This document shows, piece after piece, positions 6,088 through 12,518 of a stretch of DNA of 15,037 nucleotides. The DNA lies in NCBI GenBank assembly GCA_035572335.1, contig DATNAW010000002.1, positions 1 to 15,037 on the forward strand, read 5' to 3'. Position 1 is the stretch's first letter; each line of letters opens with the position of its first letter. Origin of the DNA: 66-474 sp035572335 (GTDB lineage Bacteria > Pseudomonadota > Gammaproteobacteria > Xanthomonadales > Rhodanobacteraceae). Both the position numbers and the translations under genes were made by a program. Below the pieces are notes generated by a model. It worked only from the letters and a program-made list of their open reading frames with translations. It made no database searches and was not told the origin of the DNA.

Positions 6088-6849
6088 ATGCACCACTCCA
6101 CCTTGCTCGACGGAACCCGCGTCATCATCAAGCAGCGGCACGGCGTGCCGCCCGATTTCTTTCGCGCCGAAGCACGTGGGCTGACGGCCCTGCGCGATGC
6201 ACGTGCGCTGCGCGTACCCGACGTGCTGGAGGTGGCGGACGACAGGATCGTTCTGGAGGACCTCGGCGAAGGCGTGCGCGCGGTCGATTACTGGCAAGGC
6301 GCAAGCGCGGGACTGGCTAAACAGCATTCCGTCAGAGGCATGCACTTCGGATTCGACCATGGCGGTTTCTGCGGCGACTCGCCGCAGGACAACACGCCCG
6401 ACGAAAACGGCTGGCATTTTTTCTCGGAGCGCCGGCTGTTGCCGCAAATGCACCGCGCACGCGACGCTGGCCTGATCGAAACCCGCGACAGCGCGGCCAT
6501 CGAATCGTTGTGCGCGAACCTGCGCGAACGCGTTCCCGAGATGCCGCCCGTGCTGCTGCATGGCGATCTGTGGTCGGGCAACCTGCACGTCTGTGGCGAT
6601 GGCGATCCGGCGTTGATCGACGCGGGTGCGGTCCACTTCGGTTGGGCCGAAGCCGAGCTTGCGATGCTGATCCTGTTCGGCGCGCCACCTCCGGCGTTTT
6701 TCGACGCCTACGCCGAGCATGCGCCGCTACGGCAAGACTGGCGCGCGCGTGCGCCGCTCTACAACCTCTACCACTTGCTGAACCACGTCAACCTGTTCGG
6801 CGCGGGCTACGTGCCCGCCTTGCGCGCCGCATTGGCAGCATGTGCGTAA
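6088..6849 (+). CDS. Fructosamine kinase-family protein (short N-terminal lobe)
   Basis: 253 aa, a member of the fructosamine/ketosamine-3-kinase family within the protein-kinase-like fold. These enzymes phosphorylate sugar adducts on amines so that they fall off, repairing glycated proteins. The catalytic loop HGDLWSGN spans residues 158-165 (D160, N165). The metal-binding Asp is D178 in LIDAG, and K15 (VIIKQ) with E28 look like the ATP-site Lys/Glu pair. QDNTPDENGW (about 100-109) and the ending LYNLYHLLNHVNLFG are family hallmarks. Canonical members have about 25-35 more N-terminal residues carrying the Gly-rich strand. Here the frame is closed by the toxin's stop just upstream, so no longer start exists. 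This may be normal for the xanthomonad branch or may mark a truncation. LIDAG replaces the more usual LIDP. Confidence 0.85.
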   Translation: MHHSTLLDGTRVIIKQRHGVPPDFFRAEARGLTALRDARALRVPDVLEVADDRIVLEDLGEGVRAVDYWQGASAGLAKQHSVRGMHFGFDHGGFCGDSPQDNTPDENGWHFFSERRLLPQMHRARDAGLIETRDSAAIESLCANLRERVPEMPPVLLHGDLWSGNLHVCGDGDPALIDAGAVHFGWAEAELAMLILFGAPPPAFFDAYAEHAPLRQDWRARAPLYNLYHLLNHVNLFGAGYVPALRAALAACA

Positions 6850-6858
6850 TCGGGGCTC

Positions 6859-7206
6859 TCAATGGTGGTGATGCCAGCTGCCGCCGTGCGAGCTGCCGCC
6901 GTGCCAGCTTCCATGCGAACCGCCTTGCCACGAATGGCCGCTCCAGCCATGCCCGTAGTAGCCGCGGCGGTAGTGGCCGCCGCCGTAGTAGCCGATGCCG
7001 ATGTTCACGGAAGGTCCGTACCAACCGCAGCAACCGTAACCGCCGTAGTAATACCCGGGCGCGTAGTAGCCGTCGTCATAGCCGTACGCGGTGCCGGTGT
7101 AGTACGCCCCACCATAACCGCCGCGCACATAGGTGTAGCCCGGATACACGCAGCCCGCGAGCGCGAGAACCGCGATACCCACCAGGATTTTCAGGAAATA
7201 GCGCAT
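6859..7206 (-). CDS. Gly/Tyr/His-rich lipoprotein
   Basis: 115 aa. A lipoprotein signal (MRYFLKILVG then VLALAGC) gives a lipobox with C19 as the lipidated residue, so the protein is anchored in the membrane, probably the outer one. The mature part is low-complexity. Tyr/Gly repeats occupy about residues 20-85, with one CC pair. A Ser/His/Gly/Trp-rich end finishes in four histidines. The many histidines suggest metal binding, but I do not recognise a defined domain. ATG 7206 is chosen because GGAG lies 6 bp upstream and the lipobox is correctly placed. A start 27 bp further out would put extra polar residues before the signal. It converges on the kinase gene with 9 bp between stops. Confidence 0.8.
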   Translation of the reverse strand: MRYFLKILVGIAVLALAGCVYPGYTYVRGGYGGAYYTGTAYGYDDGYYAPGYYYGGYGCCGWYGPSVNIGIGYYGGGHYRRGYYGHGWSGHSWQGGSHGSWHGGSSHGGSWHHHH

Positions 7207-7300
7207 GGCGAACTCCGCTTGTTGCTCATGCACACATTAGTGCGTCGCGCTTTACTTTCCCTGAGAAGTGTCTGAACGCAGACGAAACCCCGCCCGGTCC

Positions 7301-9226
7301 TCACAACTCGCGCACCACGCGGAACCCCACGCGCCCGCTGCGCGAATCGGCTGCGGCGCCCATGCGGAACGCCGAGCGGTCCTGGTCGGGCGCGCTGCCC
7401 CACGAACCGCCGCGGATCACACGTTCATCGCAACCGGGGTTGACCCATGCGCTGCCGTCGGTCGGCGCGCGCACGTAGTTCTCGTGCCAGCAATCCGCGA
7501 CCCATTCCGACACATTGCCGTCCATGTCGTACAGTCCGAACGGATTGGGCTGGAAGCTCATCACCGGCGCCGGCCCCCAATAGTTGTCGCTGTAATTCTG
7601 GAAGGCGTTGGCCCAGCTGCGATGCGCGGGTGAGCGATCGCCGCTGCCGGTGAGGTTTTCGACGTCGCGCGGTGGCGTGCCATCGCCCCACCAATATTGC
7701 GTCGTGGTACCGCCGCGCTCGGCGTATTCGTACTCGGCTTCGGTCGGCAGGCGGTAGTGCTGGCCGGTGCGCTTGGACAACCATTCCGCGTAGGCATGCG
7801 CATCGTTCCACGACACGTTGACGACCGGATCGTTGGCTTTCGCGCGCTGGCCGGCGTAGTCGTCCTGCCAATCCACGCCCGAGCGCATCTGCATGCGGCC
7901 ATTGGTTTCGTCGTATATCGACGCACCGCCGAGGCGATCGGAATCCGGCACGTAACCCGATGAGCGCACGAACGCGCGGAATTCCCCGACCGTCACTTCG
8001 GCGCGCGCCAGCGCGAAGCCCCTGGCGAGCGTCACTTCGTGCTGCGGCTGTTCGGCACTAGCCTGCACGCGGCCGCGCTGGGGCGAGCCCATCATGAAGA
8101 TGCCGCGCGGGATCACCACCATCGCCGGCGCCTGCCCGACGATGTCTAGGAAATGGTCGGAGAACACCTGGCCCGGATGGTAATTCGCGTATTCGCGTGC
8201 GTTCTGCACCTTGGCGAGAAACGCATCGGTGGACGCGCCCAATGCCGCCGCCTGCTCGGCGATGCGCTGGGCAAGGTCGAGATTGCCGGCATCGAAGGCC
8301 GACTGCGCCTGCGACATCAGGTTGTCGGCACGGCCGCTGCGCATCGCCGCGATGCGTGCGCGCGTATCGGCGAGCGCGGGCGACGATGGCAGGATCGCCG
8401 CGGCATTCGCCAGCGCCGCATCGGCCTTCGCGTCGTCGTTCTGCGCGGCGGCGCCCAGCGCCCGATCCAGCGACGACTGCTGCACGCGTTGCAGGCCCTG
8501 GCGCGCCACCACGTTTTCGGGATCGAGCGACAGCACCTTGCGATACACCGCAAGCGCGGTGTCGTCGCCCGAACCCTCCAGCTTGCCCTTCTGCACCAGT
8601 TCGCTGGCCTGCTCCAGCAACGGCTGCACCTTGGCAGCGGCGTCGATGCGCACAGCCAGCGCCGGCAGGTCGTCGTGCGAACCCGGCAACTGCTTCAGCG
8701 CAGCCAGGTTGGCGCGCGCCGCGTCCGCGTCGCCGGTCGCGAGCGACTGCTGCACGTTGGCGATCAGGCGCGAGTGCAGCAGCGACATCGCGGTTTTCAC
8801 GTGCGGATCGTCCGGAGCCTGCTTGGCGGCTTCGAGCACCAGCACCAGCGCGCTGTCCTTGTCCGGTCCGATCAGGTTGCCGGCACGCGCGGCCTTGCCG
8901 GCCTCGCCCAGCAATTGCGCGACCTTGCCCTTGCCCGACTGGCTACCGAACGCGCCCGCTTGCGCGCGCGCGGCAATCACGGCCGTGGGCGCCAGCGAAA
9001 TCGGCGGCCCGGCGTTGAGTTCCGATTCCGCCGGCGTCAGCCGGCGCTGCACCACCGGCACCGTGGCGGGTGCGCTGGAAACCAGCGCCGCGCGTGATTT
9101 CAACAGCGCCGGCTCAACTTTCAATGCCTCCGGGAAAAACCGGTAGACCAGCGCGAATACCAGCAAGGCCACCCCGATCGCGCCACCGATCGCGTGTTGA
9201 CGGGTAAGGGATTGCGGCTTCGGCAT
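7301..9226 (-). CDS. Membrane-anchored TPR-like protein with a SUMF1/FGE-fold C-terminal domain
   Basis: 641 aa. One membrane helix (about residues 12-31) follows a short basic N terminus, so most of the protein should be periplasmic. Residues ~85-350 are Ala-rich helices with TPR-like character, for example DTALAVYRKVLSLDPENVVARQG. Residues ~368-641 form a formylglycine-generating-enzyme/sulfatase-modifying-factor domain. Its hallmarks are GIFMMGSP, VNVSWNDAHAYAEWLSKRTG, YRLPTEAEYEYAERGG, FGLYDMDGNVSEWVADCW, RGGSW and GFRVVREL. The two active-site cysteines of true formylglycine enzymes are missing: their segment reads RGGSWGSAPDQDRSAFRMG. It is therefore probably a structural, binding or regulatory relative. 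ATG 9226 puts the helix at the N terminus; a TTG at 9295 would add 23 unlikely residues. No good Shine-Dalgarno is seen. Confidence 0.82.
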   Translation of the reverse strand: MPKPQSLTRQHAIGGAIGVALLVFALVYRFFPEALKVEPALLKSRAALVSSAPATVPVVQRRLTPAESELNAGPPISLAPTAVIAARAQAGAFGSQSGKGKVAQLLGEAGKAARAGNLIGPDKDSALVLVLEAAKQAPDDPHVKTAMSLLHSRLIANVQQSLATGDADAARANLAALKQLPGSHDDLPALAVRIDAAAKVQPLLEQASELVQKGKLEGSGDDTALAVYRKVLSLDPENVVARQGLQRVQQSSLDRALGAAAQNDDAKADAALANAAAILPSSPALADTRARIAAMRSGRADNLMSQAQSAFDAGNLDLAQRIAEQAAALGASTDAFLAKVQNAREYANYHPGQVFSDHFLDIVGQAPAMVVIPRGIFMMGSPQRGRVQASAEQPQHEVTLARGFALARAEVTVGEFRAFVRSSGYVPDSDRLGGASIYDETNGRMQMRSGVDWQDDYAGQRAKANDPVVNVSWNDAHAYAEWLSKRTGQHYRLPTEAEYEYAERGGTTTQYWWGDGTPPRDVENLTGSGDRSPAHRSWANAFQNYSDNYWGPAPVMSFQPNPFGLYDMDGNVSEWVADCWHENYVRAPTDGSAWVNPGCDERVIRGGSWGSAPDQDRSAFRMGAAADSRSGRVGFRVVREL

Positions 9227-9247
9227 GCGTGCGCGGCGGCTGGCTGT

Positions 9248-9268
9248 TATCGTGTGCGGTTCACGATA
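9248..9268. promoter_or_regulatory. Inverted repeat in the divergent SUMF-like/rnd promoter region
   Basis: TATCGTG (9248-9254), a 7-bp spacer and CACGATA (9262-9268) form a perfect inverted repeat in the 89-bp gap between two divergent genes. It could be an operator serving both. On the minus strand TTGCTA followed 17 bp later by TAACAG overlaps the repeat and might be the promoter of the SUMF-like gene, but it is a weak match. Confidence 0.35.
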
Positions 9269-9315
9269 GCAAACCGACGTGCAATGGAACACCAACCGAT
9301 GCGCCCTGGCCGCCG

Positions 9316-10401
9316 ATGAGCGCCACCTGGATCGACCACGCAGGCAGCCTGCCGGCGCTTCCCGCGCGCGGCGTGCTGGGACTCGACACCGAGTTCATGC
9401 GTCGCAATACCTACTTCCCGAAACTGGCGCTGGTGCAAGCCGCGCTCGCGGGGGAATGCTGGCTGCTCGACCCGCTGGCCTACGAGGCAGCCGCCGACGT
9501 GCGCGCCCTCGTGGACGGACGCCTGTGCGTGATGCACAGCGCCAGCGAAGACATGGAAGCGCTGGCGCCGCTGCTCGACGGCACACCGCTGGAGCTGTTC
9601 GACACCCAGATCGCGGCGGCGCTGTGCGGTATGGGCCCGGGCTTGAGCTACCAGAAGCTGGTGGCCAATGTGTTGGGCGTGGACATTCCCAAGGACGAAA
9701 CGCGCTCCGACTGGCTGCAGCGTCCGTTGTCCGCGAGCCAGCTCGACTACGCCGCACAGGACGTCGCCCACCTCGCAACACTGCACGAAAAACTGTCGGC
9801 CGAATTGCAACGGCGCGGTCGCGAAGCCTGGCACGCCGACGATTGCGCGCGGCTGGCGCAACGCGCGCACCGCGATCCCGCGCAGGTCGACCCGCAACCG
9901 CAACGCGGCTTCCGCAGCGCATCCGACTGGCCGGCCGAAGCGCGCGCACGCCTGAAGCGCGTGCTGCTGTGGCGCGACGAGGTGGCGCGCACGCTGGATC
10001 GGCCACGTCCGTGGATCCTCGATGACGCGAACGCGCTGGCGCTCTCGCAACAGCCGCCCGCGAGCAGCGGCGAATTGTTCGAACGCGTCAAGGGCCAGCG
10101 CGCGCTGCGCGGTCCGCAACGCGCCGAACTGCTGGCACTGCTGCAGGCCAGGTCTACCCCGGAAGAATTGGCAGCCATGCAGCCCATCACACCTGCGCCC
10201 AAAGGCGAAACCAGGCGCGTCGTGGATGCGATGCGCGACGTGGTCCAGGCCGAGGCGCTCAAGCTCGACCTTCCCCCTGGCCTGTTGTGCCCGCGCCGCC
10301 TGATCGAGGAATTCGCAGTCACGCGCACGTGGCCCGAAGGCCTCGAGGGCTGGCGTGCCTCCGTGCTGCAAGCCAGGCTGACCCCACTGCTGGCTGGCTG
10401 A
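9316..10401 (+). CDS. rnd: Ribonuclease D
   Basis: 361 aa, close to the E. coli enzyme length (375). RNase D is a 3'-5' exoribonuclease that trims tRNA precursors and other small RNAs. The DEDDy catalytic set is visible: D24 and E26 (LDTEFMR), D79 (SASEDMEAL), and Y145 with D149 (YAAQDVAHL). An HRDC domain follows at about residues 205-285, including LWRDEVARTLDRPRPWILDD, then a second helical HRDC-like part to the end (for example LPPGLLCPRRLIEEF). ATG 9316 starts just before the exonuclease fold; in-frame codons upstream to 9229 would add non-conserved residues across the divergent promoter region. No strong Shine-Dalgarno is visible. A tRNA gene lies 122 bp downstream, which fits functionally but may be coincidence. 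Confidence 0.93.
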   Translation: MSATWIDHAGSLPALPARGVLGLDTEFMRRNTYFPKLALVQAALAGECWLLDPLAYEAAADVRALVDGRLCVMHSASEDMEALAPLLDGTPLELFDTQIAAALCGMGPGLSYQKLVANVLGVDIPKDETRSDWLQRPLSASQLDYAAQDVAHLATLHEKLSAELQRRGREAWHADDCARLAQRAHRDPAQVDPQPQRGFRSASDWPAEARARLKRVLLWRDEVARTLDRPRPWILDDANALALSQQPPASSGELFERVKGQRALRGPQRAELLALLQARSTPEELAAMQPITPAPKGETRRVVDAMRDVVQAEALKLDLPPGLLCPRRLIEEFAVTRTWPEGLEGWRASVLQARLTPLLAG

Positions 10402-10418
10402 ACCCGCGGCGGAAGCGC

Positions 10419-10447
10419 TTGGCGCGCGGCGGCATACCGGCTACCAT
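10419..10447 (+). promoter_or_regulatory. Promoter candidate for tRNA-Ala
   Basis: TTGGCG (10419-10424) and TACCAT (10442-10447) are 17 bp apart, matching the metX promoter candidate closely. Transcription from here would give a leader of about 70 nt. That leader contains the 12-bp GC palindrome GGCGGCGCCGCC at 10480-10491. Confidence 0.45.
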
Positions 10448-10523
10448 ACGCGGCTCGCTGGCGTGCAACGCGCCGGCGCGGCGGCGCCGCCTGACGGCCG
10501 GCACGCCACGAAAACTCAATCGT

Positions 10524-10599
10524 GGGGCGGTAGCTCAGCTGGGAGAGCGCTGCGTTCGCAATGCAGAGGTCGAGGGTTCGATCCCCTTCCGCTCCACCA
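10524..10599 (+). tRNA. tRNA-Ala (anticodon CGC)
   Basis: A 76-nt tRNA including the encoded CCA (10597-10599). The acceptor stem GGGGCGG pairs with CCGCTCC and contains the G3-U70 wobble that identifies alanine tRNAs. The D arm is AGCTCAGCTGGGAGAGC. The anticodon stem CTGCG/TGCAG encloses the loop TTCGCAA, giving anticodon CGC, which reads GCG codons. The T loop is GGTTCGATCC. The remains of a HigBA toxin-antitoxin locus begin 52 bp downstream. Confidence 0.97.
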
Positions 10600-10616
10600 A
10601 TTTCCCATACTCCGAT

Positions 10617-10645
10617 TTGTGCCCATATATCCGAATGGATATGCT
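10617..10645 (+). promoter_or_regulatory. Promoter and palindromic operator of the HigBA locus
   Basis: TTGTGC (10617-10622) and TATGCT (10640-10645) are spaced by 17 bp, and the expected start falls on the toxin ATG at 10652. The spacer contains ATATCC-GAAT-GGATAT (10627-10642), a perfect 6-bp palindrome that reaches into the -10 box. This is where a HigA-type repressor would block RNA polymerase. The palindrome is seen directly; its binding by the downstream antitoxin is inference. Confidence 0.5.
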
Positions 10646-10651
10646 CACGGC

Positions 10652-10979
10652 ATGAAACCCATCCGCTTTGCGGGTGACGCGCTGACCGAACTTCGCGCCT
10701 TTCCGCAAGCGGCGCGGCATGACGCGGTTGCCAACTGCACAAGGTCCAATGTGGCGGACAACCGGACGACTTAAAACCGATGCCGGATATCGGCAAGGGC
10801 CGTTGAGGAGTTGCGGGTGCGCGACGCGACCGGTGCATATCGCGTGATCTACACGGCGGCTTGCGAATGCAATTTATGTGCTGCACGCGTTCCAGAAAAA
10901 GACCCAGCGCATCGCGCCGGTCAACGTCGAACTTGCCCGCAAGCGGTTCAAGCAAGTGACGCGAGAGGTAACGCCATGA
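10652..10979 (+). pseudogene. HigB/Gp49-like toxin broken by three single-base indels
   Basis: Read across three frame changes, this region encodes a typical RelE-superfamily toxin of the HigB/phage Gp49-like family of about 109 aa. Segment A (10652 to about 10726) gives MKPIRFAGDALTELRAFPQA. A one-base loss at about 10727 moves the frame to segment B, with QLHKVQCGGQPDDLKPMPDI. An extra C at about 10801 moves it to segment C, with GVEELRVRDATGAYRVIYTA. A one-base loss at about 10859 moves it to segment D, with YVLHAFQKKTQRIAPVNVEL, ending at TGA 10977-10979. As it stands translation stops at TAA 10772-10774 after 40 residues, before the conserved GVEELR and YRVIYTA parts, so no active toxin is expected. 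The last frame overlaps the antitoxin ATG by 3 bp (ATGA). Confidence 0.85.
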
Positions 10980-11239
10980 CTGCCAAAACCTACAACAGCG
11001 TATTCGACGCAATCGCGGACACGCCGCAAGAGGCCGTGAACCTGCGCCTGCGCGCGGAAGTGATGCAGCGCATCGAACGCAAGGGCTGGACGCAAGCCGA
11101 AGCCGCCAGGCAGGGCGGCATCACGCAACCGCGGGTGAACGACCTGCTGCGTGGGCGGCTGTCGCGTTTCTCGCTGGATGCGCTGGTGAATATCGCCGCT
11201 GCGATGGGCATGCGCGTGGAACTGAAAGCCGCTGCGTAG
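10976..11239 (+). CDS. higA: HigA-type antitoxin, XRE-family repressor
   Basis: 87 aa, complete. A helix-turn-helix DNA-binding domain spans about residues 36-75 (GWTQAEAARQGGITQPRVND, then LLRG). SLDALVNIAAAMGMRVEL near the end is typical of the HigA-like antitoxins paired with Gp49-type toxins. The order is toxin first, antitoxin second, as in HigBA loci. ATG 10976 overlaps the toxin stop (ATGA) and has GAGG 7 bp upstream. Longer in-frame readings to 10811 only translate toxin remains. Because the toxin is broken, this is an orphan antitoxin. It may persist as a repressor of its own promoter or of other targets, or as protection against related toxins (inference). Confidence 0.88.
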   Translation: MTAKTYNSVFDAIADTPQEAVNLRLRAEVMQRIERKGWTQAEAARQGGITQPRVNDLLRGRLSRFSLDALVNIAAAMGMRVELKAAA

Positions 11240-11469
11240 ACATGCCGTAGCACAAGAGCATCACGGTGAAGGCGGTTCCGGAAGACGTTGCACGGACCCA
11301 CATTCGGCCAGCAGGCGTTGCATGACGCGCAGGCGCCGGTCGGCCATGCGGCGCCGGTGCAGGATGCTGTCGGCGACGCTGGCAAGCAGGATTCCCTCGA
11401 ACGGCTCACGGCATCGATCTCCGTCGCGTGCGACGAGTTTCATGCATCCATTTGCTCGATACAAGCCGC
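11240..11469. other. Stretch of about 230 bp without a recognisable gene
   Basis: Short frames are open on both strands, for example 11261-11464 on minus (67 codons), but none shows a known domain, a convincing start or a good ribosome-binding site. The stretch lies between the orphan antitoxin and the 3' end of ispA. It could be a worn gene remnant or plain intergenic DNA. No clear terminator hairpin is seen for either flanking gene. Confidence 0.5.
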
Positions 11470-12357
11470 TCAGCGATCGCGATGGACGATGTAGCGCGCC
11501 AACCAGCGCAACGGTTCTGCCGCATCGCCGAATCTCTCCAGCGCAGCAAGCGCTTCGGCGTACAGTGCATCGGCGCGGCGCTTGGCATTGTCCATGCCCA
11601 TCAACGACGGGTAGGTGGCCTTGCCGCGCGCGGCGTCGGCGCCCTTGGTCTTGCCGGTAAGTGCCTGCTCGCCCTCGACGTCCAGCACATCATCCTTGAT
11701 CTGGAACGCGAGCCCCATGCATTCGGCGAAACGGTCGAGCGCGTCGCGCGAAGCGGCCGGCAGGTTCGGCACGGCGCAGCATGGCATCAGCACCGCCGCG
11801 CGGATCAGCTTGCCAGTCTTGTCACGGTCGAGCGCTTCGAGGTCCGCCGCCGCCAGTTGCCTGCCTTCGGATTCGAGATCGACCGCCTGCCCACCGGTCA
11901 TGCCCTGGGAACCCGTGGCGGTGGCGAGGATCGCGATCATGCCCAGCCGTTCGGCGGCGTCGCGCATGCCACCGTGCGCGAGGATTTCGAACGCGCGCGT
12001 CTGCAAGGCATCGCCCGCGAGGATCGCGGTGGCGACGCCGAACGCGGCATGGGTGGACGGCTTGCCGCGGCGCAACGCGTCGTCGTCCATCGCCGGCAGG
12101 TCGTCGTGCACCAGCGAGAACACATGCACGCATTCGACCGCGCACGCCGCATCGTCGAGACGATCGGCCGGCACACCCAGCACTTCGCCGCTGGCGTAGC
12201 AGAGCAACGGACGGATGCGCTTGCCGCCGCCCAATGCCGCGTAGCGCATGGCCGCGTGCAGCGAGGCCGGTGGCGTTTCGGCGGCCGGCAGGCGCGCATC
12301 CAGCGCCTGCTCGAGCCGGTCGCGATAGCCCGCCACGCGATCTGCAAAGGATGACAT
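11470..12357 (-). CDS. ispA: Farnesyl diphosphate synthase (polyprenyl synthetase)
   Basis: 295 aa, the usual length for bacterial IspA. It condenses dimethylallyl and geranyl diphosphate with isopentenyl diphosphate to farnesyl diphosphate (C15) in the cytoplasm. GGGKRIRP lies at residues 43-50. The first Asp-rich motif is DDLPAMDD (85-92), with the four-residue insert typical of bacterial type II FPP synthases. The second is DDVLD (222-226), and GKATYPSL at 245-252 is also conserved. The start has GGAG 7 bp upstream. A promoter candidate lies in the divergent gap shared with squalene synthase. Farnesyl diphosphate is the substrate of that neighbour, so this gene probably supplies the hopanoid branch as well as quinone and undecaprenyl synthesis. 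A short-chain product of another length cannot be fully excluded by eye. Confidence 0.92.
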   Translation of the reverse strand: MSSFADRVAGYRDRLEQALDARLPAAETPPASLHAAMRYAALGGGKRIRPLLCYASGEVLGVPADRLDDAACAVECVHVFSLVHDDLPAMDDDALRRGKPSTHAAFGVATAILAGDALQTRAFEILAHGGMRDAAERLGMIAILATATGSQGMTGGQAVDLESEGRQLAAADLEALDRDKTGKLIRAAVLMPCCAVPNLPAASRDALDRFAECMGLAFQIKDDVLDVEGEQALTGKTKGADAARGKATYPSLMGMDNAKRRADALYAEALAALERFGDAAEPLRWLARYIVHRDR

Positions 12358-12397
12358 CGAACCGCTCCATGTCGCCGCTGCACGCCGCGGCGCCGCG

Positions 12398-12427
12398 AGC
12401 CTAGCGAGGGCGCCGCATGGATGTCAA
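12398..12427 (-). promoter_or_regulatory. Promoter candidate for ispA
   Basis: On the minus strand a perfect TTGACA (plus-strand 12422-12427) is followed after 18 bp by TAGGCT (plus-strand 12398-12403). The leader to the ATG at 12357 would be about 34 nt. For the opposite gene I see only a weak TAGGAT at 12473-12478 and a small inverted repeat, ACGCA-CAA-TGCGT (12461-12473). Confidence 0.5.
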
Positions 12428-12518
12428 AAAAGGCCGCGGCGCCACTTCCACCTCGTCTTCACGCACAATGCGTAGGATTGAAACGTCGGCCGGCACCGCG
12501 CCGAAGGAGACCTGCAGG

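Noticed and set aside
5560..6720. A 386-codon open frame on - opposite the toxin-antitoxin pair and kinase gene
   Set aside because: No domain or sensible start is seen, and the plus-strand frames match known families.
7301..9226. True formylglycine-generating enzyme
   Set aside because: The active-site cysteine pair is absent from the segment where it should lie; only two cysteines occur in the domain, both elsewhere.
10480..10491. GGCGGCGCCGCC palindrome as a terminator for rnd
   Set aside because: There is no following U-tract, and it lies 79 bp after the stop within the likely tRNA leader; GC-rich palindromes of this kind arise easily by chance.
10811..11239. A longer antitoxin starting at 10811
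   Set aside because: The extra N-terminal part translates toxin remains in a shifted frame. ATG 10976 has a good ribosome-binding site and the usual length.
5405..11239. A mobile island bounded by att repeats at the two tRNA genes
   Set aside because: I could not see a repeated copy of either tRNA 3' end, an integrase or a transposase. The genes between the tRNAs look like ordinary chromosomal genes.
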